NCBI GenBank assembly: GCA_030824495.1
Contig: JAVBXP010000021.1
Span: 82,012 to 146,011 of the forward strand
Direction: 5' to 3'
DNA: 64,000 bases
Origin: a bacterium
GTDB taxonomy: Bacteria; Pseudomonadota; Alphaproteobacteria; Caulobacterales; Caulobacteraceae
Shown: positions 41,822 to 49,759 of the stretch, piece by piece
Layout: the number at the start of each line of letters is the position of its first letter
Position numbering within the stretch: position 1 is the stretch's first letter
The notes under the pieces: generated by a model
What the model saw: the letters and a program-made list of their open reading frames with translations, nothing else
Told to the model about the DNA's origin: nothing
The model's database searches: none
Position numbers and translations under genes: made by a program

Positions 41822-43689
41822 GCGAGACCCTGACGTCGGCCCGCGTCGCCCTGGTCGGCAACCCCAACTCCGGCAAGACCGCTCTCTTCAACGCCCTCAC
41901 CGGCTCGCGCCAGAAGGTCGCGAACTACGCCGGCGTCACGGTCGAGCGCAAAGAAGGCATGATCACCTCGGCCGCCGGCCGGAACCTGTACGTCCTCGAC
42001 CTGCCGGGCACCTATTCGCTGCGCGCCCGCAGCCCCGACGAGGCGGTGACCCGCGACGCCGTGCTGGGCCGGTTGGAGGGTGAAACCCCGCCTGACGTTG
42101 TGATCTGCGTGGCCGACGCCACCAACCTGCGACTGGTCCTGCGGCTTGCCATGGAGCTGAAGCAGGTCGGACGCCCGATGGTGCTGGCGCTCAACATGTA
42201 CGACATCGCCCAGCGCCAGGGCCTGCGGATCGATCTGGAAGGCCTGAGCCGCGAGATCGGCGCCCCAATCGTCACCACCGTCGCCACCCGCAAGCGCGGG
42301 ATCGAGGACCTGGTCGCCCAGGTCGACGCCCTCGCCGCCGCGGGCCAACTGGTCGGCGAGAACACCTGGCGCGAACCCAACGCCGCCGAAATCCGCCAGG
42401 CGCACGCCGAAGCCCAACGCCTGGTGCGCACCTATGTGCGCCCGCCCGAGCATCCCGACACCTGGACCGGCAAGATCGACAAGGTGCTGCTGCATCCGGT
42501 CGGCGGCTTGGCCATCCTGCTCGGCCTGCTGTTCGTCATGTTCCAGGCGGTCTTCACCTGGGCGACGCCGGCCATGGACGGGATCGAGGCGATCTTCGGC
42601 GCGCTGGGCCAGTTCGTCGGCGCTTACGTCTCCAACGATCTCCTACGAAGCCTGATATCCGACGGAATCATCGCGGGGGTCGGAAGCGTCCTGGTCTTCC
42701 TGCCCCAGATCCTGGTCCTGTTCTTCTTCATCATCCTGCTGGAGGACCTGGGCTACATGGCCCGCGCGGCCTTCCTGATGGACCGCATCATGGGCGGCGC
42801 CGGCCTGCACGGCCGCGCTTTCATCCCGCTGCTGTCGTCCTTCGCCTGCGCCATCCCTGGCATCATGTCGACGCGGGTGATCGACTCCAAGGAAGACCGG
42901 CTGACCACCATACTGGTCGCGCCGCTGATGACCTGTTCAGCGCGGATTCCGGTCTACACCCTGATCATCGGGGCCTTCATTCCCAACGAACGCGTCTGGG
43001 GTTTCGCCAGTCTGCAAGGCCTGGTGATGTTCGGCCTCTACGCCTCCGGCATCCTCAGCGCGCTGGCGATCTCGTTCGTGATCCGCCGCGTCTTCTGGCG
43101 CGGCACGGTCGAGCCGTTCCTGATGGAGCTGCCGACCTACAAGATGCCTGAGCCCAAAAGCGTGCTGCGCAATCTGTGGATCCGGGCCAAGATCTTCCTC
43201 AACCGCGCCGGCCGCATCATCCTGCCGATGATGATCCTGATCTGGGTGCTCTCGACCTTCCCCTATCCGCCCGAGGGGGCCACGCAGCCGGCCATCGACT
43301 ACAGCTTCGCCGGCATGATCGGCCACGCGATCCAGCCCCTGCTCGCCCCCATCGGCTTCAATTGGCAGATGTCGATCGCGCTGGTGCCCGGCATGGCGGC
43401 GCGCGAGGTGGCGGTCGCCGCCCTCGGCACCGTCTACGCCATCGGCGATGCGGAGAACAATGTCGGCGCCCTGGGCACGGCCCTGGCCAACCATTGGTCG
43501 CTGGCCACCGGCCTGTCGTTCCTGGCTTGGTACGTGTTCGCCCCGCAGTGCGCGCCCACCCTGGGCGTCGTGAAGCGCGAGACCAACAGCTGGCGCTGGC
43601 CGGTGATCATGTTCGTCTACATGGTCGCGCTGGCCTACACCGCCTCGTTCATCGTCTACCACACGGCGGTGGCGCTTGGAGGCGGTTAG
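41818..43689 (+). CDS. feoB: Ferrous iron transporter B
   Basis: G1 GNPNSGKTALFNALTG, VERKEG, DLPGTYSLRARSPDE, multiple TM with Gate domains; GTG start. Confidence 0.96.
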   Translation: MSETLTSARVALVGNPNSGKTALFNALTGSRQKVANYAGVTVERKEGMITSAAGRNLYVLDLPGTYSLRARSPDEAVTRDAVLGRLEGETPPDVVICVADATNLRLVLRLAMELKQVGRPMVLALNMYDIAQRQGLRIDLEGLSREIGAPIVTTVATRKRGIEDLVAQVDALAAAGQLVGENTWREPNAAEIRQAHAEAQRLVRTYVRPPEHPDTWTGKIDKVLLHPVGGLAILLGLLFVMFQAVFTWATPAMDGIEAIFGALGQFVGAYVSNDLLRSLISDGIIAGVGSVLVFLPQILVLFFFIILLEDLGYMARAAFLMDRIMGGAGLHGRAFIPLLSSFACAIPGIMSTRVIDSKEDRLTTILVAPLMTCSARIPVYTLIIGAFIPNERVWGFASLQGLVMFGLYASGILSALAISFVIRRVFWRGTVEPFLMELPTYKMPEPKSVLRNLWIRAKIFLNRAGRIILPMMILIWVLSTFPYPPEGATQPAIDYSFAGMIGHAIQPLLAPIGFNWQMSIALVPGMAAREVAVAALGTVYAIGDAENNVGALGTALANHWSLATGLSFLAWYVFAPQCAPTLGVVKRETNSWRWPVIMFVYMVALAYTASFIVYHTAVALGGG

Positions 43690-43782
43690 CGCCGCTTCAA
43701 CCTAAAGCTGAGATTAAGCATCCGCATTAACCACCCGCTAAACTGGAGAGTCATAGCGTCTCAACATTGGGTGGGGACTAGA

Positions 43783-44091
43783 ATGGACCGAGCTCTTAAG
43801 AAATCACGCCGCAAGGCCGCCCCGCGTCCGACGAGCGACCACCTCGTCGAACGCATCCGCGAGACCTTGCTGTTCTTCGGCGGCGAAGCGCATCGCCGCG
43901 ACGTCATCGCCAATGTCGCCCGCGACATCGGCGTGGACGTCAAGAACATCCCCGAGGATCTCGAGAACGCGATGATCGTCTCGTTCGAAGAGACCTGGCG
44001 CGACGAAGCACGCCGCGCGACCTACGGCTTCCATCTGCGGTTCGGCGAAGGCTCGCACCGCTGGGGCCTCAAGCTTGCGACGGCGCACTAG
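43783..44091 (+). CDS. Conserved hypothetical protein (about 102 aa)
   Basis: MDRALKKSRRKAAPRPTSDHLVERIRETLLFFGGEAHRRDVIANVARDIGVDV; possible wHTH-like helical protein. Confidence 0.7.
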   Translation: MDRALKKSRRKAAPRPTSDHLVERIRETLLFFGGEAHRRDVIANVARDIGVDVKNIPEDLENAMIVSFEETWRDEARRATYGFHLRFGEGSHRWGLKLATAH

Positions 44092-44105
44092 CGCCTCGCG
44101 AGCGC

Positions 44106-44600
44106 CTAGGCCAAGGCCCCGCCGCCCAGCGCATCGGCCGCGCCTTGCAGCCGGTTCAACAACCGCTTGAGCAGAGCCACATCGGCCGGCGCCAGCCCCG
44201 CGATCAAAGCCGCCTCATAAGCCAAGGCCAGGGGCGCGATCTCCGCATGCAATCGCGCGCCCTCCCGGCTGAGATCCAGCACGTGCGAGCGGCCGTCGGC
44301 GTGATGATCGGACCGTTCGATCAGGCGGCGATTGGACAGGCCCCGAGCCGCCCGGCTGACCGTCACCTTGTCCATGCCCGTCCGCTCGACGATGCCACGC
44401 TGGGTCGTCCCGCCATCCTCGGCGAGCACGCAGATCAACCGCCATTGCGGCACCGACAGGCCGAACCGGTCCTCATAGGCCCGCGCGATCAGGCCGCTGA
44501 CAGCGTTCGACGCCACCGAAAGCCGATAAGGCAGATAATCGTCCAGCTTCAGCCCGCCTTGCGCGGCCTCGGTCTGTGACAGCATGGACAACTGGCTCAC
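44106..44600 (-). CDS. MarR family transcriptional regulator
   Basis: LSVPQWRLICVLAEDGGTTQRGIVERTGMDKVTVSRAARGLSNRRLIERSDHHADGRSHVLDLS; 4-nt overlap with upstream FAH gene. Confidence 0.93.
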   Translation of the reverse strand: MSQLSMLSQTEAAQGGLKLDDYLPYRLSVASNAVSGLIARAYEDRFGLSVPQWRLICVLAEDGGTTQRGIVERTGMDKVTVSRAARGLSNRRLIERSDHHADGRSHVLDLSREGARLHAEIAPLALAYEAALIAGLAPADVALLKRLLNRLQGAADALGGGALA

Positions 44601-45604
44601 GCGGGGGCGACTTCCTGCTCGATGGCTCCAAAGATGGAGTGCCTGCGCGCGTCACGCATCTCAATGCGAACCTTGTCGCCGGCCTTGAGGAAAGGCGTTT
44701 TGGGCGCCCCTTGGGCGAGCGCTTCCACGGTCCGCAACTCAGCCAGGCAAGAATAACCCGCGCCGCCATCCTGCACTGATTTTCCTGGACCTCCGTCCGC
44801 GCCTCGATTCGACACCGTGCCGGAGCCAATGATCGACCCCGCCGACAGGGCGCGCGTCTTGGCGGCATGGGCGATCAGGGTCCCAAAATCGAAGGTCATG
44901 TCTACGCCGGCGTCGGCCTGGCCAAGCGGCTGGTTGTTCAACTCCACCTCGACGCGGCCGTGCAGTTTTCCGTCCTTCCACGCCTCGCCAAGCGCATCGG
45001 GCGTCACCGCCACCGGCGAGAAGGACGACGCGGGCTTGGACTGGAAGAAGCCGAAATTCTTGGCGATCTCGCCGGGGATCAGGTTCCGCAGCGATACGTC
45101 GTTGGACAGCATCACGAGGCGGATCGAGGCCAGGGCTTGGTCGCGGCTGGCGCCCATCGGCACGTCCCCTGTCACCACCGCCACCTCGGCCTCCAGGTCG
45201 CAGCCCCAGGCTTCGTCGACGAGCGGGATCGGATCGCGCGGCCCGAGGAAGCCGTCAGAGCCGCCCTGGTACATTAGCGGATCGGTCCAGAAGCTGGCGG
45301 GCATGTCCGCGGCGCGCGCTTTGCGCACCAGGGCCACGTGGTTCACATAGGCCGAGCCGTCGGCCCACTGATAGGCGCGCGGCAATGGACTGGCTGCGTC
45401 GTGCTCGTGGAAGCGCTCACGCGGCACCGCGCCATGCTCAAGACTTTCGGCCAGGCCGCGCAGCAGGGGCTCCAGGTCGTCCCAGTTGTCCAAGGCGGCC
45501 TGTAATGTCGGGGCTATGGAACTCGCATCGGCACACCAGGCCAGGTCATTTGAGACCACGACGAGACGGCCATCCCGGCCGCCCTTGAGCGATGCGAGCT
45601 TCAT
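44597..45604 (-). CDS. Fumarylacetoacetate hydrolase family protein
   Basis: LEAEVAVVTGDVPMGASRDQALASIRLVMLSNDVSLRNLIPGE, IGSGTVSNRGADGG, GDKVRIEMRDARRHSIFGAIEQ. Confidence 0.92.
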   Translation of the reverse strand: MKLASLKGGRDGRLVVVSNDLAWCADASSIAPTLQAALDNWDDLEPLLRGLAESLEHGAVPRERFHEHDAASPLPRAYQWADGSAYVNHVALVRKARAADMPASFWTDPLMYQGGSDGFLGPRDPIPLVDEAWGCDLEAEVAVVTGDVPMGASRDQALASIRLVMLSNDVSLRNLIPGEIAKNFGFFQSKPASSFSPVAVTPDALGEAWKDGKLHGRVEVELNNQPLGQADAGVDMTFDFGTLIAHAAKTRALSAGSIIGSGTVSNRGADGGPGKSVQDGGAGYSCLAELRTVEALAQGAPKTPFLKAGDKVRIEMRDARRHSIFGAIEQEVAPA

Positions 45605-45880
45605 TCATTCCTCCCGGCGGATGACGCGTGTCAGACGCACGCCTTTTTCATAAGCCTCCGCGAAATAGACCACGACCTCGACGCAGATGTCTCCGCCCGC
45701 TTCACCAACCCACAAATAATTGCGCTCAAAGCAGACATCGCGACCAGCAGGCGTATAGCCCTCATAGGTGTCGCCCCACGGCGTGCAGGCGGCCATGTCG
45801 CGACGGCCCAGAGCGCAGGCGCGCTCCATTTCCTCCTCGGCGGCTTCGGTTAGGTCGGCTTGTCGATCAATGTGGGCCAT
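45605..45880 (-). CDS. Small conserved hypothetical protein (91 aa)
   Basis: MAHIDRQADLTEAAEEEMERACALGRRDMAACTPWGDTYEGYTPAGRDVCFERNYLWVGEAGGDICVEVVVYFAEAYEKGVRLTRVIRREE; abuts FAH and asparaginase genes. Confidence 0.72.
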   Translation of the reverse strand: MAHIDRQADLTEAAEEEMERACALGRRDMAACTPWGDTYEGYTPAGRDVCFERNYLWVGEAGGDICVEVVVYFAEAYEKGVRLTRVIRREE

Positions 45881-45888
45881 GGGCGATC

Positions 45889-46887
45889 TTACGGCTCGTC
45901 CTTGTAGATGCCTATGCTCGTGGCCTCTCCCTTGGCGGCGCGGCCACGATACATGCCAGAAGTGTTGAAACTCCAGGCGACCTGGCCATCCGGCGCCACG
46001 GCGATGATCCCGCCGTCGCCGCCCAGCGCGGTGAGCTTGTTCTGCACCACTTCGTCGGCCGCCGCCTGCAGGTTCATGCCCTTCAGTTCGACCAGGGCCG
46101 CGATGTCCCGGGCCACGGTCAGCCGAATGAAGTACTCGCCGGCGCCGGTGGCCGAGACCGCGCAGGCCGAATTGGAGGCGTAGGTCCCCGCCCCGATGAT
46201 CGGAGAATCCCCAACCCGGCCCCATTGCTTGCCCGTCGTGCCGCCTGTCGAGGTTCCGGCCGCCACGTCGCCATTGAGGTCCAGCGCCACGACGCCGACT
46301 GTTCCGTGCTTGCCCTCGTCATGAGCCAGGCCGTTCGCCGGATCGGGACGATCCAGGCCGGGCGGCCTTTCGGGGACCGGCAGATCGTGGGCTTTCAGAT
46401 AGTTCTCAAGACTGCGCCAGCGGCGGTGGGTGGCGAAATAGCTGGGATCAACCTGCTCCAGGCCCTGGCTGGCGGAGAAGGCGTCGGCGCCCGCGCCCAC
46501 CATCATGACATGGGGCGACTTCTCCATCACCGCCCGCGCCAGGGACAGCGGGCTGCGGGTGCAGGTGACCCCGGCGACCGCGCCGGCGGCCAGGCTCGCC
46601 CCATCCATGATCGAGGCGTCGAGTTCGATGCGGCCTTCGGCGGTGAACACCGCGCCACGCGCCGAGTTGAACAGCGGGTCTTCTTCCAGCAGGTGGATGG
46701 CCGCCTCGACCGCATCCAAGGCCGAGCCGCCCTGGTCCAGCACGGCCGCCCCGGCCTCGACCACCTTGGCCAGCGCCGCGCGATAGGCCGCTTCCTGCTC
46801 GCGCCGCAGTTGACCGCGATCGATCGTTCCGGCGCCGCCGTGGACGACGATGGCCCATTTTTGGGCGGCTTGAGCTTGTGTGGTCAT
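45889..46887 (-). CDS. Isoaspartyl peptidase / L-asparaginase (Ntn, plant-type)
   Basis: WAIVVHGGAGTI, KHGTVGVVALDLNGDVAAGTSTGGTTGKQWGRVGDSPIIGAGTYA with catalytic Thr. Confidence 0.95.
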   Translation of the reverse strand: MTTQAQAAQKWAIVVHGGAGTIDRGQLRREQEAAYRAALAKVVEAGAAVLDQGGSALDAVEAAIHLLEEDPLFNSARGAVFTAEGRIELDASIMDGASLAAGAVAGVTCTRSPLSLARAVMEKSPHVMMVGAGADAFSASQGLEQVDPSYFATHRRWRSLENYLKAHDLPVPERPPGLDRPDPANGLAHDEGKHGTVGVVALDLNGDVAAGTSTGGTTGKQWGRVGDSPIIGAGTYASNSACAVSATGAGEYFIRLTVARDIAALVELKGMNLQAAADEVVQNKLTALGGDGGIIAVAPDGQVAWSFNTSGMYRGRAAKGEATSIGIYKDEP

Positions 46888-47050
46888 AGGGGAGCAGTCG
46901 CACCTGTTGGCTTCGCGCGGCGTTGTTCTCCACCCGGCGCCGCAGCGCAACCCCGGCGCCCGGCCCGATTGACGCAGGCGCGATGCTGGCGGGAGAGACA
47001 AGCCCCGTCATCGCTGCTAGCACAGACCTCAACCTTCTCCTCGGATCGCC

Positions 47051-47629
47051 ATGTTTCGCAAAACCTACGACTGGGTCATGGGCTTGGCTGGCTCACGGCA
47101 CGCCTCCAAAGCCCTGGCGGCGGTCTCCTTCGCCGAGAGCTCCTTCTTCCCGATCCCGCCGGACGTGATGCTGGCGCCGATGGTTCTGGCGCGGCCGGAC
47201 AGGGCCTTTGTCTATGCCGGCATCTGCACGGCCGCCTCGGTGCTTGGCGGCCTGCTGGGCTACGCCATCGGCTTCTATCTCGAACCCGTGGGGATGTGGC
47301 TACTCAGCGTCATCGGCCATGCGGACGGCAAGGCGGCCTTTGAGAAGTGGTTCGCCGACTGGGGCCTCTGGGTGATCCTGATCAAGGGCGCCACGCCGAT
47401 CCCCTACAAGCTGGTGACCATCACCGCCGGCCTGGCGCAGTTTTCGCTCATCACCTTCATCTGGGCCTCGGTCCTGACCCGCGGCTTCCGCTTCTTCGCC
47501 GTGGCGGCGATCTTGAAGTACTTTGGACCGGCGATGTTGAAGGAATTCGAGAAGCGCATCGCCCTCTACGGCACCCTGGGCATCGTCGCCCTGGTGGGCC
47601 TGGTGGTCGCGTTGAAAATGCTCACCTGA
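47051..47629 (+). CDS. YqaA family / DedA-like membrane protein
   Basis: FAESSFFPIPPDVMLAPMVLARP, ASVLGGLLGYAIGFYL, KGATPIPYKLVTITAGLA. Confidence 0.9.
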   Translation: MFRKTYDWVMGLAGSRHASKALAAVSFAESSFFPIPPDVMLAPMVLARPDRAFVYAGICTAASVLGGLLGYAIGFYLEPVGMWLLSVIGHADGKAAFEKWFADWGLWVILIKGATPIPYKLVTITAGLAQFSLITFIWASVLTRGFRFFAVAAILKYFGPAMLKEFEKRIALYGTLGIVALVGLVVALKMLT

Positions 47630-47672
47630 AGCCCCTTGGGCCGGCCAAGCTTTTGGGGTCTTATCCGAGACA

Positions 47673-48188
47673 ATGAGCGCATTCCTCCGACCGTTCCTGC
47701 AACGCTGGCGTCTTTGGGCGTTGATCTCTTCGCTGCTGATGCTGGCCATCGCCCATGGGTTCGAAACCATTGGCGGCCTTGCCCCCTGCGCGCTCTGCCT
47801 GCGGGCGCGAGAGGTCTATTGGGTGGCGGCCTGGGTGGCGCTGGCTGGGATGTTCGTGGTCCGAATGCGCGGCGGAGAACGGTGGCGCGCGGCCTTTGAC
47901 GGCGCCCTGGCGCTGATCTTCGCCGTGGGCGTCGGCGTCGCGGTCTATCATGCCGGCGCGGAATGGAAGTGGTGGCCGGGCCCCACCGCCTGCTCTGGCG
48001 GCGCCGGATCAGTGAACGCAAGCCAAATGGCCGACCTGCTGCAAGGCGCCAAGATCAGGCCGCCGGCCTGTGACAAGGCCGCCTGGGTGTTCCTGGGCAT
48101 ATCCATGGCCGGCTGGAACGCGCTGGTGTCCTTGAAGCTGACCATCCTCAGCGTGCTGGCTGTACGCCATGAACGGAGAGCGTCGTGA
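47673..48188 (+). CDS. dsbB: Disulfide bond formation protein B
   Basis: Four TM; ETIGGLAPCALCLRAREVYW (CxxC), second Cys pair region GPTACSGGAG...PPACDKAAW. Confidence 0.88.
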   Translation: MSAFLRPFLQRWRLWALISSLLMLAIAHGFETIGGLAPCALCLRAREVYWVAAWVALAGMFVVRMRGGERWRAAFDGALALIFAVGVGVAVYHAGAEWKWWPGPTACSGGAGSVNASQMADLLQGAKIRPPACDKAAWVFLGISMAGWNALVSLKLTILSVLAVRHERRAS

Positions 48189-48748
48189 GCGAGAAACCCA
48201 TCCCATCCCGCCCAGGCGTCGGCGCTGTCAGCGCGCGCCTTGCGGAGATCCTGCGCGTCGATCACGCCGGAGAACTAGGCGCCGTCCACATCTATCGCGG
48301 GCAACGCGCGGTGCTGGGCGCGTCCAAGGGCCATGAGCGCATCGCCAGCCAACTCGAAGAGATGGAGGGGCACGAGGCGGTGCATCTGGCCCGCTTCGAC
48401 CAACTGCTGAACGAGCATCAGGTACGCCCCACGGTCATGACGCCGCTGTGGCGCGCCGCCGCCTTCACCCTGGGCGCCGGCACCGCCCTGCTCGGCGAGA
48501 AAGCCGCCCACGCCTGCACCGAGGCGGTCGAGAACGTGATCGAACAGCACTACGCCAGCCAGATCGCCGAGCTTGAGGGCCGCGATCCCGAACTCGCCGC
48601 CGAGCTTTCCAAGTTCCGCGACGAGGAACTGGCCCACCGCGATCACGCCGTCGAAGAAGGCGCCCGCGATGCGCCAGGTTATCTGTTCCTGTCCGCGGTG
48701 ATCCGCGCCGGCTGCAAGGCGGCCATCAAGATCAGCGAAAAGCTGTGA
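48185..48748 (+). CDS. coq7: Demethoxyubiquinone hydroxylase family protein
   Basis: LRVDHAGELGAVHIYRGQRAVLG, EEMEGHEAVHLARFDQLL, FRDEELAHRDHAVEEGA carboxylate di-iron motifs; GTG start with 4-nt overlap. Confidence 0.94.
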   Translation: MSEKPIPSRPGVGAVSARLAEILRVDHAGELGAVHIYRGQRAVLGASKGHERIASQLEEMEGHEAVHLARFDQLLNEHQVRPTVMTPLWRAAAFTLGAGTALLGEKAAHACTEAVENVIEQHYASQIAELEGRDPELAAELSKFRDEELAHRDHAVEEGARDAPGYLFLSAVIRAGCKAAIKISEKL

Positions 48749-49380
48749 CCGACGAAGAGATCACCGCCCTGCGCAGGGGCGCGGACGCCCCCGTCGTCGC
48801 CGGCCGAGCGGACGCGGCGGCGGTGGCGAGCGACCTTTCCGCCGCCTTCTCGAGCGATCCGATCTTCAACTGGTTCCTGCGGGCCGACGCGCGCCACGAC
48901 GCGGCTCGGCTGAAACTGTTCAACCTGCTGGTTGCGATCGCCTTGGCTGACGGCGAAGTGTTCCGGCCGGCCACCGGCGGCGCGGCGGCGGTATGGCTTC
49001 CCTCGGAAAGCCTCGGGCCCACCCCGTTCCTGCAAAGTCTGCGGACGCTTCCCCACATCCTCCAGGCCACTGGCCTCTCGCGTCTGTCACGGATGTCGTC
49101 GATGCGCACGGTGATGGAGAAGCACCACCCTACGAGCCCGCCTCACGCCTATCTGTGGTTCCTGGGCGTGACGCCGCAGGCGCAGGGCTTCGGCGTCGGA
49201 TCGCGCCTGCTGGCCCATGGCCTGGCCCGGGTCGATGAGAAGCGCCTGCCCGCCTATCTGGAATCCTCCAGCCCCGCCAACCTGCCGCTCTACCGGCGGC
49301 ACGGCTTCGAGGTGATGGAGGTGCTGCGGGCGCAGCCCGACGCCCCGCAGATGTGGGCTATGTGGCGCGAGGCGCGCTGA
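48745..49380 (+). CDS. GNAT family N-acetyltransferase
   Basis: LWFLGVTPQAQGFGVGSRLLAHGLARVDEKRLPAYLESSSPANLPLYRRHGFEV. Confidence 0.92.
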   Translation: MTDEEITALRRGADAPVVAGRADAAAVASDLSAAFSSDPIFNWFLRADARHDAARLKLFNLLVAIALADGEVFRPATGGAAAVWLPSESLGPTPFLQSLRTLPHILQATGLSRLSRMSSMRTVMEKHHPTSPPHAYLWFLGVTPQAQGFGVGSRLLAHGLARVDEKRLPAYLESSSPANLPLYRRHGFEVMEVLRAQPDAPQMWAMWREAR

Positions 49381-49387
49381 GCCGAAG

Positions 49388-49657
49388 GTGGCGCTCGCCC
49401 TCGCCTACCTCGCCGCCGTCAACCTCGCCGCCTTCGCTGCATTCGGCTGGGACAAGCGCTGCGCGATGTCCGGCGCGCGGCGTATTCCCGAGAAAACCCT
49501 GCTCGGCCTGGCGGCGATCGGGGGCGGCCTCGGGGGCGTGCTGGCCCAGCAGGCCTTTCGCCACAAGACCCGCAAACAACCCTTCGCCAACATCCTCGTG
49601 GCGATTTTCGCGGGCCAGGCGCTGCTGGCGCTCGTGCTGCTAGCGCGCCAGGGCTAG
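49388..49657 (+). CDS. DUF1294 domain membrane protein
   Basis: AFAAFGWDKRCAMSGARRIPEKTLLGLAAIGGGLGGVLAQQAFRHKTRKQPF. Confidence 0.88.
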   Translation: MALALAYLAAVNLAAFAAFGWDKRCAMSGARRIPEKTLLGLAAIGGGLGGVLAQQAFRHKTRKQPFANILVAIFAGQALLALVLLARQG

Positions 49658-49759
49658 GTCCGCCGACCCGGGTGTTTCGTAATCCCGTCATCGCGCAGTC
49701 ACCGCATCGTCGCGCAGGCTTCCTACTCCCCCGATCTCAGTTTGATCGGGGGTTTGCCT

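Noticed and set aside
45628-47343. 571-aa plus-strand ORF
   Set aside because: Spans several real minus-strand genes (91-aa protein, asparaginase) and runs into the YqaA gene out of frame.
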